Made by a program: the position numbers and the translations under genes | Part shown: positions 1 to 10,928 of the stretch, piece by piece | Numbering within the stretch: position 1 is the stretch's first letter | Layout of the letters: each line of letters begins with the position of its first letter | The notes under the pieces: model-generated | What the model saw: only the letters and a program-made list of their open reading frames with translations | Database searches by the model: none | What the model was told of the DNA's origin: nothing | NCBI RefSeq assembly: GCF_030284385.1 | Contig: NZ_CP127221.1 | Coordinates: 1,860,001 to 1,924,000, forward strand | From: Altererythrobacter rubellus | Lineage (GTDB): Bacteria > Pseudomonadota > Alphaproteobacteria > Sphingomonadales > Sphingomonadaceae | Direction: 5' to 3' | Length of the DNA: 64,000 bases

Positions 1-2535
1 AACGCCTACACGGACCAGATCAACGGCACTGAAACGCTCGGTCAGGTCGTCAGTTACTGCAACGGCAAAAGCTGCCTTGCCATCATTCACTGCGACCGCC
101 GCCGCAATGCCTGAGCCGAGACGCTGCTTTGCCTCATCAAGCAGCGGGCGCAGCTCCTTTGGGCTAAGGCCGTCAAGCACCTGACCGCTGAACTTCACGC
201 CGGCAATTTCTTCGTCCGCAGATTGAGCCGGGCCGCCGCCGCCTGCAAGCGCGAGGGCCTTTTTGGCGTCCGCGAGTTCCTTCTCCAATGCTTTGCGCTC
301 GCTTAGCAGAGCGGCAATTCGTGCGGGCACCTCTTCCGGTGTGGCGCGAATCTCGCTTGCGGCGGACTTGAGCGCTTCTTCGCGGGATACGAGCCATTCT
401 CGCGCTGCTTCACCGGTCAGCGCTTCGATACGGCGTACGCCGGAGCTGACCGCGCCTTCTGACACAATCCGGAAGATGCCGATATCCCCTGTCGCTTTGA
501 CATGTGTGCCGCCGCACAGCTCGACTGAGTAGTTCCGATTGCCGTCGGCCTTGCGCCCGATGCTAAGCACGCGAACTTCATCGCCATACTTCTCGCCGAA
601 CAGCGCTAGGGCACCAGCTTCGACTGCATCATCCGGGCTCATAAGCCGTGTCTGAACAGCTTCGTTCGCGCGGATTTCTGCGTTTACTTCGGCTTCGACT
701 GCCGCAATCTCTTCAGTCGTCAATGGCTTAAGGTGGGAAAAGTCGAAGCGGAATTTGTCATCCGCAACCAGCGATCCCTTCTGCGTTACATGGTCACCCA
801 AGGCGTTCCGCAAAGCCGCATGGACAAGGTGCGTTGCCGAGTGGTTTGCACGAATGCGATCTCGACGCTCGACATCGACTTCGAGATGCAAACTATCGCC
901 CACCTTTATCGTACCGGTCGAAATCTTGGCGTGGTGTGCATGCAATCGGCCCAGCGGCTTGGATGTATCCGTAACATCGGCCGAAAGACCCTCGACATTG
1001 GTGATTGAACCCACATCCCCGGTCTGACCGCCACTCTCGCCATAGAAAGGCGTCTGGTTGGTTAGGATAACAACCTCGTCACCTGGGAACACAGCTTTAA
1101 CTTCCGCACCGTCTTTGACGATTGCGACAACGGTTCCTTCACCACTGGTGGACGTGTAGCCAGTGAACTCCGTGCCGCCTTCACGCTCGGCAATATCAAA
1201 CCAGACCTCGCCCGAAGCAGCGTCGCCCGAACCCTTCCAGGCCGCGCGTGCCGCCGCCTTCTGTTGCCCCATGGCGGCGTCGAAACCTGCGCGATCCACC
1301 CCAAGCCCACGCGCGCGTAGAGCGTCTTCGGTCAGATCATAAGGGAACCCGAACGTGTCATAGAGTTTGAATGCTGTCTCACCATCAAGCTCTCCCCCCT
1401 CGGCCATATCGCTGGTCGCATCGTCGAGCAGCCGCAGACCTTTTTCCAGTGTCCTGCGAAACTGCGATTCCTCGCGCTCAAGCACTTCTTCGATCAGCGC
1501 CTGCCCGCGAACCAATTCCGGATAGGCCTGCCCCATCTCGGCCACTAGCGCGGGTACAAGGCGATACATCAAAGGCTCTGACGCGCCCAGCAAATGTGCG
1601 TGCCGCATTGCGCGACGCATTATCCGGCGCAGCACATAACCGCGACCTTCGTTGGAAGGCAGAACGCCGTCCGCCATCAGGAAACTGGTCGACCGCAAAT
1701 GGTCCGCGATAACGCGGTGGCTCGCGGTATGATCCCCCTCCGCAGCCACACCAGTAAGTGACACAGAGGCACCGATCAGAGCTTTAAACGTGTCAGTATC
1801 GTAGTTGTTGTGCACACCGTGCATCACAGCTGCAATACGTTCGAGTCCCATACCAGTATCGATAGATGGCTTGGGCAAATTGCTGCGCGAACCATCCGCA
1901 GCCTGATCGAACTGCATGAAGACCAGGTTCCAGATCTCCACGAAACGATCGCCATCTGCATTAGGGCTGCCCGGAGGCCCACCTTCGATGTGATCGCCAT
2001 GGTCGAAGAAAATTTCCGAGCACGGACCGCAAGGACCAGTATCACCCATTGACCAGAAATTGTCATTGGTGGGGATACGAATGATCCGATCTTCCGGAAG
2101 ACCGGAAATCTTGCGCCACAGATCAAACGCTTCGTCATCCGTGTGATAAACAGTCGCAGTCAGCCTGTCGGGCGAAAGACCCCATTCCTTGGTGAGAAGT
2201 GTCCACGCATGATGGATCGCCTGTTCCTTGAAATAGTCACCGAAGGAAAAATTGCCGAGCATCTCGAAGAAGGTGTGATGCCGCGCGGTATAGCCAACAT
2301 TGTCGAGATCATTGTGCTTGCCACCCGCCCGCACACATTTTTGCGAGCTTGCTGCACGCAATGCCGGAGGCGCTTCAAGCCCGGTGAATGCATTCTTGAA
2401 CGGCACCATCCCCGCATTGACGAACATGAGGGTCGGATCATTGTAAGGCACAAGCGGCGAGCTCGCGATCTCGGCGTGATCAGCAGCGGAGAAGTACTCA
2501 AGAAAAGAGCGGCGGATATCATTGGTCGACGTCAT
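1..2535 (-). CDS. alaS: Alanyl-tRNA synthetase (3' end beyond the left edge)
   Basis: Attaches alanine to tRNA-Ala in the cytoplasm and clears mischarged serine or glycine. The frame is open from the ATG at 2535 to the window edge, about 845 codons. The family is usually about 880 aa, so only the C-terminal tail is missing. Seen in order: the class II catalytic N-terminus ([15 protein letters not shown]), the editing-site HSATH motif near residue 564, CGGTH near residue 674, and a charged helical stretch ending in a glycine run before the C-Ala domain. No internal stop was found when the whole frame was read. It is transcribed in the same direction as the methyltransferase to its right, 50 bp away, but nothing suggests a shared function. 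Identity is very secure. Confidence 0.97.
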   Translation of the reverse strand, partial: MTSTNDIRRSFLEYFSAADHAEIASSPLVPYNDPTLMFVNAGMVPFKNAFTGLEAPPALRAASSQKCVRAGGKHNDLDNVGYTARHHTFFEMLGNFSFGDYFKEQAIHHAWTLLTKEWGLSPDRLTATVYHTDDEAFDLWRKISGLPEDRIIRIPTNDNFWSMGDTGPCGPCSEIFFDHGDHIEGGPPGSPNADGDRFVEIWNLVFMQFDQAADGSRSNLPKPSIDTGMGLERIAAVMHGVHNNYDTDTFKALIGASVSLTGVAAEGDHTASHRVIADHLRSTSFLMADGVLPSNEGRGYVLRRIMRRAMRHAHLLGASEPLMYRLVPALVAEMGQAYPELVRGQALIEEVLEREESQFRRTLEKGLRLLDDATSDMAEGGELDGETAFKLYDTFGFPYDLTEDALRARGLGVDRAGFDAAMGQQKAAARAAWKGSGDAASGEVWFDIAEREGGTEFTGYTSTSGEGTVVAIVKDGAEVKAVFPGDEVVILTNQTPFYGESGGQTGDVGSITNVEGLSADVTDTSKPLGRLHAHHAKISTGTIKVGDSLHLEVDVERRDRIRANHSATHLVHAALRNALGDHVTQKGSLVADDKFRFDFSHLKPLTTEEIAAVEAEVNAEIRANEAVQTRLMSPDDAVEAGALALFGEKYGDEVRVLSIGRKADGNRNYSVELCGGTHVKATGDIGIFRIVSEGAVSSGVRRIEALTGEAAREWLVSREEALKSAASEIRATPEEVPARIAALLSERKALEKELADAKKALALAGGGGPAQSADEEIAGVKFSGQVLDGLSPKELRPLLDEAKQRLGSGIAAAVAVNDGKAAFAVAVTDDLTERFSAVDLVRVGV

Positions 2536-2585
2536 GCTTGGGCAGTTAAAGGCTAAGCCAGCCAGCGACAAGCCAGATAAAGCAT

Positions 2586-3416
2586 TCAATCGCGTGTGGC
2601 CGTGACGATCCAGGCAGCTGCATCAAGTGCGACCTCATCTGCTGAAAGATGCTCTCTCACGAATCCCTCAAGTTTCATGCGGAATGATTGCTTTGCCACG
2701 TCATCCATCAGGGAGATCGCCCGTGCCGCCGGGCCGATCCTGCTGAAATAGCTTACCGCGTCGCTGACCGGATCTTCACCCGAACCAGCAATCATCTGGA
2801 AGTCAAACGGCACAATCGATACATTGCACCAACCAGCATCAGACAAAATTCCATGTACCCGCTCAGCACCCGCAAATGCGAAAGGCCCCGGTGCGTGGGG
2901 ATCGGGCAACGAAACCCCACCGTCGACCAGATTGCCAGCCAATCCGAAAAACGGATTTTCCTCTAACGAGCGAAAGCAGGAGAATATCAAGTTGGCGCCG
3001 GGCGCAGATATTGCCCGCAGATTGGCGAAAGCGGCAACAGGTTGATCGAAGAACATGACCCCGTGTCGTGAAACCTGAAGGTCAAAACTCTCCCCATCGC
3101 CAGGCCGCCAGCTGGCCGCGTCCGCGAGTTCAAACCGCACATTCGGTATACCGGCGGAGCGTAGCCGTGCGACATCGATAAGGTCAGGTGAGATATCAAC
3201 GCCCGTCACCCGCGCTTCCGGACGCGCCTGCGCCGCTACAAGCGACAGCTCTCCGGCCCCGCAACCGACATCGAGCAAATTCGCATATGGGCTTCCCGCA
3301 ATTCTGCGCTCTAACTCACTAGTTAGCATTCGGAAGCTTCGATCCGTGCGTTGCCACTCGCTTGCCCATGATTTGCCAACGCGGCCTTGCCATTCTTGAG
3401 TGTCGGAACTTGCCAT
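2586..3416 (-). CDS. Class I SAM-dependent methyltransferase
   Basis: A 276-residue cytosolic methyltransferase. The SAM-binding motif I is clear near residues 45-58 ([13 protein letters not shown]), followed by an acidic motif II region (VTGVDIS) and a motif III-like FELADAASW. The N-terminus ([21 protein letters not shown]) is typical of the small-molecule methyltransferase group close to the UbiE/Methyltransf_11 family. The substrate cannot be read from the sequence. It is encoded alone between alaS and recA. The 213 bp between it and recA show no gene and no convincing terminator. Confidence 0.85.
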   Translation of the reverse strand: MASSDTQEWQGRVGKSWASEWQRTDRSFRMLTSELERRIAGSPYANLLDVGCGAGELSLVAAQARPEARVTGVDISPDLIDVARLRSAGIPNVRFELADAASWRPGDGESFDLQVSRHGVMFFDQPVAAFANLRAISAPGANLIFSCFRSLEENPFFGLAGNLVDGGVSLPDPHAPGPFAFAGAERVHGILSDAGWCNVSIVPFDFQMIAGSGEDPVSDAVSYFSRIGPAARAISLMDDVAKQSFRMKLEGFVREHLSADEVALDAAAWIVTATRD

Positions 3417-3629
3417 AGATGTCTCCCACGTCAGTATCGGACCTGTCTGCTTACTACGCTATTGTATTGTCCCAACACGACAAAGTAACGCAAGGCATCC
3501 ATAAGCAGTATACGGAAAAGCCGATGTGGGCCGCTCGAGGAGAAGAGCTACGCACACCGGCTTTCCAGGTTTCCGGGAACGCTATCACGAGAGTTACTTG
3601 AACTCGGCGCGCCCGCTTGAAGATATGTG

Positions 3630-4688
3630 TCAGGCCTCCGCGTCAGGCCCTGCCATCATTTCCCCGGCGACTTCGTCGGTGCGGCCGCGAATAGCAGCTT
3701 CCAACTTGTCGCAAATTTCCGGGTTCTCCTTCAGATAGGTCTTGGCGTTCTCACGGCCCTGACCGATCCGGATACTGTCATAGGAGAACCAGCTACCTGA
3801 CTTCTCGACTATACCGGCCTTCACACCAAGATCGAGAATCTCACCAATCTTGGAGATCCCTTCTCCATACATGATGTCGAACTCGACCTGTTTGAATGGA
3901 GGTGCAACCTTGTTTTTGACTACTTTTACGCGGGTGGTGTTGCCAACCACTTCATCGCGATCCTTGATCTGACCTGTGCGGCGAATGTCCAGGCGAACCG
4001 ATGCGTAAAACTTCAGCGCATTGCCGCCAGTTGTGGTTTCAGGGTTACCATACATCACACCGATCTTCATGCGAAGCTGGTTGATAAAGATCACCATGCA
4101 TTTCGAACGGTTAATCGAACCAGTAAGCTTGCGCAGGGACTGCGACATTAGGCGCGCCTGCAAGCCGACGTGGGTGTCGCCCATTTCGCCTTCGATCTCA
4201 GCGCGCGGCACCAAAGCGGCCACCGAGTCCACCACCAATACGTCGATCGCGTTCGAGCGAACCAGCGTATCGGTGATCTCAAGTGCCTGCTCACCGGTGT
4301 CCGGCTGAGAAATAATAAGTTCGTCAATATCTACACCTAAAGCCTTGGCATAAACCGGATCCAGCGCATGCTCGGCGTCGACAAAGGCGACAGTACCGCC
4401 ATTCTTCTGCGCTTCTGCAAGAACATGGAGTGCCAGCGTGGTTTTGCCTGAACTTTCCGGACCGTAAACTTCGATGACACGGCCCTTAGGCAGGCCGCCA
4501 ATACCAAGCGCGATATCCAGGCCCAACGAACCGGTCGAAATCGATTCGACGTTCATCGCTTCTTTGGAGCCCAGCTTCATTGCCGAACCTTTACCAAAGG
4601 CCCGATCAATCTGTGCAAGTGCAGCGTCTAACGCCTTCTGACGATCCACGGATGATTCCTTTTCAACCAGTTTAAGATTAGTCGCCAT
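3630..4688 (-). CDS. recA: RecA recombinase
   Basis: ATP-dependent strand-exchange protein for homologous recombination and the co-protease that triggers LexA self-cleavage. At 352 residues it has the usual alphaproteobacterial length. Seen: the Walker A motif GPESSGKT near residue 75, the Walker B region, the L1/L2 DNA-binding loops with the [12 protein letters not shown] segment, and the acidic C-terminal tail ending GPDAEA. A ribosome binding site (GGGAGGCC) precedes the ATG. A canonical SOS box lies 86 bp upstream, so LexA control is expected. Nothing unusual was seen in the protein. Confidence 0.98.
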   Translation of the reverse strand: MATNLKLVEKESSVDRQKALDAALAQIDRAFGKGSAMKLGSKEAMNVESISTGSLGLDIALGIGGLPKGRVIEVYGPESSGKTTLALHVLAEAQKNGGTVAFVDAEHALDPVYAKALGVDIDELIISQPDTGEQALEITDTLVRSNAIDVLVVDSVAALVPRAEIEGEMGDTHVGLQARLMSQSLRKLTGSINRSKCMVIFINQLRMKIGVMYGNPETTTGGNALKFYASVRLDIRRTGQIKDRDEVVGNTTRVKVVKNKVAPPFKQVEFDIMYGEGISKIGEILDLGVKAGIVEKSGSWFSYDSIRIGQGRENAKTYLKENPEICDKLEAAIRGRTDEVAGEMMAGPDAEA

Positions 4689-4773
4689 CGCATGGCCTCC
4701 CTTGCTTGCCTAGAGCTTTAAATCGGTTATCGACCGCCCTGTTTGAACAGTATGTACCTGATTTGTTCTTATA

Positions 4774-4788
4774 GAACAAGTAGGGAAC
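4774..4788 (-). promoter_or_regulatory. LexA (SOS) box upstream of recA
   Basis: Read on the minus strand this is GTTCCCTACTTGTTC, an exact match to the alphaproteobacterial LexA operator GTTC-N7-GTTC. It lies 86 bp before the recA start codon, where an operator overlapping the promoter would be expected. A further GAAC half-site is visible on the plus strand at 4745-4748. The operator form is established for alphaproteobacteria; its use here is inferred from position. Confidence 0.85.
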
Positions 4789-4832
4789 TTAATTTTTTTC
4801 ACCCGGGTGTTTTTGTTCGAATTGCTGGGCTT

Positions 4833-5108
4833 TTAGCGCTTAGACCTCTCGTACCAGAGGACGAACTTGCGTTCCTCCCCGGCGCCAAGACTGGTCTTAA
4901 TGATATACTCCCCATTACGAAGTTTTAATCCACGTGTGCGGCGCACTTCGAGACTTGCGGAACTCCCGATCCCGAACCGAACCTGTGCGCTTTGCGAGCC
5001 GGAGTTCCTGACAACCGCGCGCAGTTCGCGCCAGCCGGCCTGGCCTTCACCCGTTCTTTCGATCTCGCCTGTTCGACGACTATTTGCGCGCGGACCCTCG
5101 CATGACAT
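4833..5108 (-). CDS. Unrecognised short reading frame after cckA, possibly a gene remnant
   Basis: Between the cckA stop and the recA promoter a minus-strand frame encodes up to 91 residues, overlapping the last 29 bp of cckA if the ATG at 5108 is used. The last 65 or so residues read like real protein: a WRELRAVVRNSGSQS strand, a central KLRNGEYIIKTSL segment and a GEERKFVLWYE end, which suggests a beta-sandwich tail. It loosely recalls the C-terminus of DUF4139 proteins, but that is only an impression. No good ribosome binding site was found. It could be the decayed 3' end of a longer gene or a small gene translated after cckA. Confidence 0.35.
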   Translation of the reverse strand: MSCEGPRANSRRTGEIERTGEGQAGWRELRAVVRNSGSQSAQVRFGIGSSASLEVRRTRGLKLRNGEYIIKTSLGAGEERKFVLWYERSKR

Positions 5109-7542
5109 CGGCAACCTTGTCGCCGATCTGCTGCACGCTGAATGGCTTTGGCAGAAAATACATCTTCGGGATATCGATATCCTTGCGCAACTGCTCCTCG
5201 GCATAGCCCGACATGAACAGTACCGGCAGGTCCGGATGCGTTTCACGAATGACGCGCGCCATAGTTGGCCCGTCCATCCCAGGCATCACAACGTCACTCA
5301 CAATCACATCGAACTCGCCGCCTGATGTGATCGCAGAAAGGCCGACCTCGCCATCATCACATGCGGTCACATCATATCCGGCGCGCGTGAGCGCACGTTC
5401 CGCAACTGCGCGCACCATGTCTTCGTCTTCAACCAGCAGGATGCGGCCTCCGCCGGACCACTCGCTCGATGGAACTTCGACCGGAGCTTCTGGCGCAGGC
5501 GCCATGGGTCCTTCGTGCACTGGCAGGTACATTGTGAAGCGCGCGCCGATCGTGCGCCCGCCAGTGCCTTTGACATTGTCCGCGAACAAAAACCCACCTG
5601 ACTGCTTTACGATACCGTAAGCTGTCGAAAGCCCAAGCCCTGTGCCCTTGCCTTGCTCTTTGGTTGTAAAGAATGGCTCGAACAGCTTGGGCATCACCTC
5701 TTCCGGAATGCCGCCACCAGTGTCCTCAATAACCAGAACGGTATAGTTGGCCACGGGCAGGATTTCAGACCCCATCTGCTCGACCTCGCGCATGTTGACA
5801 CGCTGCGTGGTCAGAGAGATTTTTCCAGTCCCTCCGCGGTGCATGTTGATCGCATCGCGCGCATTCACCGCCAGATTCATGATCACTTGCTCAAGTTGCT
5901 GCGGGTCAGCCCGCACCACACCCAGATCGCGGTCATGTTTGATGCTATACTTGATCTTTTCGCCTAACAGCCGGGTGATCAGCGGACCAACTTCGCTCAC
6001 CACATCGGGCAATTGCAGTATCTCGGGGCGAAGGGTTTGTTGGCGAGAGAAGGCGAGCAACTGGCGCGTCAGGGAAGCTGCACGGTTGGAGTTTTGCTGG
6101 ATCTGCTGGATATCATCATAATCGCTGTCGCCGGGCGTGTGGCGGAGCAGCATCAGATCACAGGTACCAATGATTGCGGTGAGCACATTGTTAAAGTCGT
6201 GCGCAACGCCGCCAGCGAGCTGACCCACGGCTTGCATCTTTGTCGCTTGTGCGACTTGCCGCTTGAGCTGTGTTTCCTGACTGGAATCGGTCAAGCTAAG
6301 CAAGACTGATGCATTACCCATCCCCCGAACGCCAGCCAGTCCCAATGAGACCGTATTATCAGGCGCGCTAGCGAGCCTGATTGCCATGTTCCCACTAGTT
6401 GATGGGCCTCGCCCATGGCGGCGCACCGCATCAGACAATGCCGCTTTGTCATCACGCACAACCAGATCGGTCGGGAATGCGGGTAGTCCCAGTTCATCGC
6501 GGTTGACGGCCCTTAGGAATGCCTGATTGCCGAACAAGAAACGGCCATCTCGATCCGTCATCGCCAAGCCAAGCGGCAATTGCCCAAGCAACCTTTCCAA
6601 CTGGGCTGTACCTTGGGAAGAATTTTCCCATCCGCCGCCAATCCCGACTCCTGCATCGATGAGTAGCATCAGCGAAGGTACTTCGTCAGGACCTAGGGCT
6701 CGCTCGTCATTGGGATCATCCAGCGGAATATGAATGAGCGTCTGCGGCGTGCCGCTTCGTCCCTCTCGAGAGAAGAATATCCGGTCTCGATCATCCGAGC
6801 GCAGGAACGAAACGAAGTCTTGTCCAGCCAACGTAGTCTTCTCGTCCCCGGCGGCGCGGCGTGCAAAGCCGGCACTTGCATTTTTGATCGTCCCGTCGGG
6901 CGCGGTGATCGCCGCTTCAATCCCGGCCTTTGCCAGCATTCGCCCGAACGCACCGGTTACGTCATAACTTGCCAGCGGATCGGCAATTTCGGTCTCGATC
7001 TTTCGGAAACGCCAAATCAGATGATCATCGCCGCGACCGACGCGTTGGGCTGTCACTTTCCATTGGCGTTCGATATCCAGCCCTTCCAGCCGATCCGAAT
7101 GGGCAGATCCATCGCGCCATGCTTGACGGATCAAACGCAGCATTTCCTCTTGGCTTGCACGTGTCAGAGCAAGGTTTGGTAGCGCTGAATCCAACCCGAA
7201 CCATTCGATGTAAGCCGAATTGGCACAAGTAAGACGATTGGCGCGGTCTGTTATCGCAACAGCTTCGCCCGGCTGTTCAATAGCAGCGACGGTGACGGAC
7301 CAGTCGGGAATCCCAAGCGCTTCAGTTTCGGGCGCAGCTTGCATCCTCTGAAAGGCCAAACCGCCGGCAAGCAGGACGGCAAGCCCCAGCGCATAGGCCA
7401 GAACCAACAGTACTTCGCCCGTTGCGAACCATAGTACGGCAGTGCTCGCGATGAGCGCGAGAGTCAGGCCCAAGAAGAGCTTCAAACGCTGATCTCCGAC
7501 CTGTTTCGAAAGCGCCCCCCGCGCGCCCTCCAGATATGTCAT
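5080..7542 (-). CDS. cckA: Hybrid histidine kinase CckA
   Basis: Membrane-bound hybrid kinase that in Caulobacter and relatives phosphorylates CtrA and CpdR through ChpT to time the cell cycle. At 820 residues: two N-terminal membrane segments (about 20-40 and 44-64), tandem PAS-like regions (about 80-420), a HisKA domain with the phospho-acceptor in VAHDFNN (about residue 447), an ATPase domain with DTGGGIPEE (about 610) and GTGLGLS, and a C-terminal receiver with its aspartate in SDVVMPGMDG (about 750). The domain order and HDFNN H-box are diagnostic. Its start overlaps the DUF2062 gene stop by four bases, so the two are probably co-transcribed. Confidence 0.93.
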   Translation of the reverse strand: MTYLEGARGALSKQVGDQRLKLFLGLTLALIASTAVLWFATGEVLLVLAYALGLAVLLAGGLAFQRMQAAPETEALGIPDWSVTVAAIEQPGEAVAITDRANRLTCANSAYIEWFGLDSALPNLALTRASQEEMLRLIRQAWRDGSAHSDRLEGLDIERQWKVTAQRVGRGDDHLIWRFRKIETEIADPLASYDVTGAFGRMLAKAGIEAAITAPDGTIKNASAGFARRAAGDEKTTLAGQDFVSFLRSDDRDRIFFSREGRSGTPQTLIHIPLDDPNDERALGPDEVPSLMLLIDAGVGIGGGWENSSQGTAQLERLLGQLPLGLAMTDRDGRFLFGNQAFLRAVNRDELGLPAFPTDLVVRDDKAALSDAVRRHGRGPSTSGNMAIRLASAPDNTVSLGLAGVRGMGNASVLLSLTDSSQETQLKRQVAQATKMQAVGQLAGGVAHDFNNVLTAIIGTCDLMLLRHTPGDSDYDDIQQIQQNSNRAASLTRQLLAFSRQQTLRPEILQLPDVVSEVGPLITRLLGEKIKYSIKHDRDLGVVRADPQQLEQVIMNLAVNARDAINMHRGGTGKISLTTQRVNMREVEQMGSEILPVANYTVLVIEDTGGGIPEEVMPKLFEPFFTTKEQGKGTGLGLSTAYGIVKQSGGFLFADNVKGTGGRTIGARFTMYLPVHEGPMAPAPEAPVEVPSSEWSGGGRILLVEDEDMVRAVAERALTRAGYDVTACDDGEVGLSAITSGGEFDVIVSDVVMPGMDGPTMARVIRETHPDLPVLFMSGYAEEQLRKDIDIPKMYFLPKPFSVQQIGDKVADVMRGSARK

Positions 7543-8126
7543 CCCTGTTGCGCTCCCAGCCGCTCATCTAGCCGTGCTTCCATCCGGCGCAATCGCTTCG
7601 TGCGACGGCGCGCAACCATCACGCGCCAAGTGCCGCCTGCGATCAGATAACCCATCGCAGCCGACACGACTGCAAGCACCACAAATCCGAATGCCGTTAC
7701 ACCCGCGAGCTGCCAGAACTCCGCAAGCCATGCGAACTGGTCAGCGGCCATACCTTCGGTTGCAACCCCGGTAGTCGCAGCATCAATCGCGAGCGTAAAA
7801 TTGCCAACCCGATTGGCAATTACCAGCCAGAACGGGAGAGTGAACGGGTTCGTGACAAATGTGACCGCGGCCGCAAGCGGCATGTTTGCTCTGAAAGGCA
7901 ACGCCAGAAATGCAGCCAGGAAGATTTGTCCGATGGGCACGATAAATGCGGCAAACAGCCCAAGCGCGACGCCGCGCGGCACAGAACGGCGCGTAAAGCG
8001 CCACAACTCAGGCGACAAAAACCGATGCGCTATGGGAGCCAGATAGCGATTGCTGGCCAATTCTTCCCGATCTGGGAAGTGTGACTTCAGCTTATCTGCC
8101 AACCAGGTTTTTGAACGTGTCGCCAT
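7539..8126 (-). CDS. DUF2062 membrane protein
   Basis: A 195-residue inner-membrane protein of the DUF2062 family. Seen: a cationic N-terminal region, the family signature RRSVPRGVALGLFAAFIVP, then VTNPFTLPFW, and about three hydrophobic segments before a basic C-terminal tail (RRRTKRLRRMEARLDERLG). The family function is not established. It overlaps the cckA start by four bases and lies directly upstream of that kinase, so the two are likely translated together. The 152 bp between it and smpB hold no recognisable feature. Confidence 0.88.
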   Translation of the reverse strand: MATRSKTWLADKLKSHFPDREELASNRYLAPIAHRFLSPELWRFTRRSVPRGVALGLFAAFIVPIGQIFLAAFLALPFRANMPLAAAVTFVTNPFTLPFWLVIANRVGNFTLAIDAATTGVATEGMAADQFAWLAEFWQLAGVTAFGFVVLAVVSAAMGYLIAGGTWRVMVARRRTKRLRRMEARLDERLGAQQG

Positions 8127-8278
8127 TTCGATTCCGTGTTCGCCTTGCGCTTCTGAACGCGTGTCCGCAAGTGCAGCGAGCCACGTAATTCGGCAAAGCG
8201 TTTACTCTTGTCGATATGGGTAGCAGAAACAGTCTGACAATATTGTGAATTCGCGACAGAACGCGCTTAGCTGTCTGC

Positions 8279-8761
8279 TCAGCCTTTTTCGCGCATCAAT
8301 CGCGCCTTGTCGCGTTTCCAATCGCGGTCCTTGATATAGTCACGCTTGTCTTGCGCCTTGCGCCCTTTGCCCAGCGCCAGCTCTACCTTCGCGCGGCCAG
8401 TCTTGTTGAAGTACATCGACATCGGGATCAATGTCATGCCCTTGCGTTCGACCGCACCAAACAATTTGTTGATCTCACGCGCCGATAACAGCAGTTTTCG
8501 CGGACGCTTCGGCTCGTGGTTGAGGCGATTGCCGTGGCTGTATTCGGGAATGTTGGCGTTGATCAGCCAAACCTCACCATCGCGAACCTCAGCGTAGCTC
8601 TCGGCGATCGTCGCCTGACCCGCACGCAGAGCCTTCACTTCCGTGCCTTGAAGCGCCAAACCGGCTTCAAACTTATCCTCGATGGCATAGTCAAACTTCG
8701 CGCGACGATTGTCAGCGACGATATTGTGCTTGTCGAAGGTTTCAGGTTTCGGGCGAGCCAT
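8279..8761 (-). CDS. smpB: SsrA-binding protein SmpB
   Basis: Binds tmRNA and delivers it to stalled ribosomes for trans-translation. The protein is 160 residues from the ATG at 8761 ([20 protein letters not shown]). An in-frame ATG ten codons upstream exists, but the shorter start fits the family. Seen: the OB-fold core with [28 protein letters not shown], the conserved [12 protein letters not shown], and the basic tail [20 protein letters not shown] that folds on the decoding centre. No ssrA gene was recognised in the window. Confidence 0.96.
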   Translation of the reverse strand: MARPKPETFDKHNIVADNRRAKFDYAIEDKFEAGLALQGTEVKALRAGQATIAESYAEVRDGEVWLINANIPEYSHGNRLNHEPKRPRKLLLSAREINKLFGAVERKGMTLIPMSMYFNKTGRAKVELALGKGRKAQDKRDYIKDRDWKRDKARLMREKG

Positions 8762-8876
8762 GGTGACGCCCATGTAGGCATTTGTGAGCAAATGCGAAAG
8801 GGTTGAGAGACAACCGATTATTCTTGCTTTGACGCGGGCTTCAGGGAAAGCGCTGCAAGAGAGGAGTCGACGGGTA

Positions 8877-9947
8877 ATGGGCGAAGCAGAGCAGAACGAG
8901 TTCGAGATTGGCGGGCATCATGTCCCGGCATGTAGCTCCTCTGACATTTCCATACCGATCACTACCTTGGCGACTGGATATTCATCGATGTTGTCCGTTC
9001 GCGTTTTTCATGGTGCGGAGCCTGGTCCGACCGTATTCGTCAGCGGCGCTGTTCATGGTGACGAGATTGTCGGCACGGCTGTGATCCAGCATCTGGCGCA
9101 ACAGATTGATCCCAGCAGGCTTTCCGGAACCGTTCTGCTCGTGCCGGTCACGAATATCTTCGGGTTTCTCAATCGGTCACGCTACCTGCCTGACAGGCGC
9201 GATCTCAACCGCTCGTTCCCGGGCAGCGTAAGCGGCTCACTCGCTTCGCAGTTGGCTCAGGTTTTCTTCTCGGAAGTGGTACAACGCGCATCGCTCGGGA
9301 TCGACATACATACCGCCGCTGTACACCGGTATAATCTGCCACAGATCCGTATCGACAAAGGAAACCCCCGCCTGGTCAAGCTGGCGATGGCATTTGGTGC
9401 GCCGGTGATCATCGAGAGCCCATTGCGCGAAGGTTCCTTGCGATCCAAAGCCAAGGAAGAAGGCGTGGATATGCTTCTACTTGAGGCGGGTGAAGCGCTG
9501 AGGTTTGACAATCTATCAATCGAAACGGGGGTAGCCGGAGTTTTGAGAGTTCTGGCACATCTGGGAATGATCGACGCCGATGATGGGCTCGCAGGGGTCA
9601 GTGTGCCCGCCCGTTCGAACAAGTCCACCTGGGTCCGGTCGACACGCGGCGGCGTAGCGCATCCCGCGAAAACTTCAGGCGATCCGGTGCGCAAGGGGGA
9701 CTTGCTCGCAACTGTCGCAGGGCTGTTGGGAGAAGAACCAGAGGCCGTCATAAGTCCAATCGACGGAATCATTATCGGACACGCGACTCTGCCAGTGGTG
9801 CATCAGGGAGACGCGCTGTTCCATATCGCAGAAGTGTCCCACCCGGAGCAAGTCGGTGCTCAGATAGACTCGATTAAAGAAGCGATCCGCGCGAGCGAAC
9901 CGGAAGGTCTGGCTGAAGTTCTGCTCGACGAAGACGAAGTGCTCTAG
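8877..9947 (+). CDS. Succinylglutamate desuccinylase/aspartoacylase-family zinc hydrolase
   Basis: A 356-residue member of the AstE/AspA-like zinc-hydrolase family. The zinc-binding HGDE motif ([14 protein letters not shown]) lies near residues 58-71, followed by [11 protein letters not shown], the second zinc histidine in IDIHTAA, and a glutamate segment [11 protein letters not shown]. The C-terminal 90 residues look like the biotinyl/lipoyl-type beta domain seen in this subfamily. The ATG at 8877 is preceded by AGAGGAG and removes an unlikely 31-residue extension. The substrate is unknown; close families remove acyl groups from amino acids. Its 3' end overlaps dapA by four bases in convergent orientation. 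Confidence 0.82.
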   Translation: MGEAEQNEFEIGGHHVPACSSSDISIPITTLATGYSSMLSVRVFHGAEPGPTVFVSGAVHGDEIVGTAVIQHLAQQIDPSRLSGTVLLVPVTNIFGFLNRSRYLPDRRDLNRSFPGSVSGSLASQLAQVFFSEVVQRASLGIDIHTAAVHRYNLPQIRIDKGNPRLVKLAMAFGAPVIIESPLREGSLRSKAKEEGVDMLLLEAGEALRFDNLSIETGVAGVLRVLAHLGMIDADDGLAGVSVPARSNKSTWVRSTRGGVAHPAKTSGDPVRKGDLLATVAGLLGEEPEAVISPIDGIIIGHATLPVVHQGDALFHIAEVSHPEQVGAQIDSIKEAIRASEPEGLAEVLLDEDEVL

Positions 9948-10825
9948 ATCAATCCGGCGATTTCCAGCGCTTCATCGACCTGCCGCTTGGCCTCATCCGA
10001 GCATTCCACCAATGGCAGGCGCACGGTCGGCTCAACCCAGTCGTGCACGCGGCTGAGCGCATACTTCACTGGCGCCGGCGAAGCATCGCTGAACATTGCA
10101 TAATGCAGCGGGAACAGCTTGTCGTTCAGCTCGCGCGCGCGCTTCAATTCATTGGCTGCAATCGCTTCATGAAACTCCACGCACAGCGCCGGGGCAACAT
10201 TGGCGGTCACCGAAATCGCACCTTTGCCGCCAGCAGCCGAATGCGGCAGCCACAGTTCGTCATTGCCTGAAAGCTGACAGAATTCGCGCCCGATGCCCAT
10301 GCGGTGATCAGCGACTCGAGACAGGTCTCCACTCGCATCCTTGATCGCCACGATCCGCTCCGGGTATTTGCGCACCAGTTCGACCACCGTTTCATCTTCG
10401 ATATCTGTCACGGTGCGGCCCGGCACATTGTAAAGAACAATCGGCAAGTCGCTGTTTTCCGAAAGAAAGCTGAAATGGGCAATCAGCCCGCGTTGGCTCG
10501 GGCGATTATAGTAAGGCGCAACGCAAAGCCCCGCGGCAGCGCCGGCCTTCTTGGAAAAATTCATATGCAGCAACGCGTTGCGCGTATCATTCGATCCGCA
10601 GCCGGCGATAATCGGAACACGGCCCGCTGCTTGCTCTATGCAAACTTCGATCACCCGGTGATGCTCTGCATTCGAAAGAGTCGATGCTTCACCGGTTGTT
10701 CCGCATGGCACCAATGCCGAGCTGCCCTGCTCGATTTGCCAATCGACCAGGCGGCGAAAGGCCCCTTCATCAAATTGTCCACCGCGAAATGGTGTAACCA
10801 GAGCCGGTATTGAGCCAGAGAACAT
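9944..10825 (-). CDS. dapA: 4-hydroxy-tetrahydrodipicolinate synthase
   Basis: Condenses pyruvate with aspartate semialdehyde in the first committed step to diaminopimelate and lysine. With the ATG at 10825 (MFSGSIPALVTPF) it is 293 residues, the family norm. Seen: LVPCGTTGEASTL near residue 40, the catalytic tyrosine in APYYNRPSQRG, and the Schiff-base lysine in AIKDASGD. A much longer upstream frame exists, but it is antisense to the start of the neighbouring transglycosylase and is not part of the enzyme. The last pathway gene, dapF, is at 49.3 kb in this window. Confidence 0.96.
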   Translation of the reverse strand: MFSGSIPALVTPFRGGQFDEGAFRRLVDWQIEQGSSALVPCGTTGEASTLSNAEHHRVIEVCIEQAAGRVPIIAGCGSNDTRNALLHMNFSKKAGAAAGLCVAPYYNRPSQRGLIAHFSFLSENSDLPIVLYNVPGRTVTDIEDETVVELVRKYPERIVAIKDASGDLSRVADHRMGIGREFCQLSGNDELWLPHSAAGGKGAISVTANVAPALCVEFHEAIAANELKRARELNDKLFPLHYAMFSDASPAPVKYALSRVHDWVEPTVRLPLVECSDEAKRQVDEALEIAGLI

Positions 10826-10928
10826 TGATTTCAGACCTTTCTTGATGGCATAATGCAATTGAGGGGAAATCTTAGCGCCGTGAGCTTTTCCAAGCCGTTC
10901 ACAGCCTGATAAGGAGCGCACTGGCAAG

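Noticed and set aside
8127-8278. Search for an ssrA or other small RNA beside smpB
   Set aside because: No tRNA-like ends or strong terminator were seen in this 152-bp gap.
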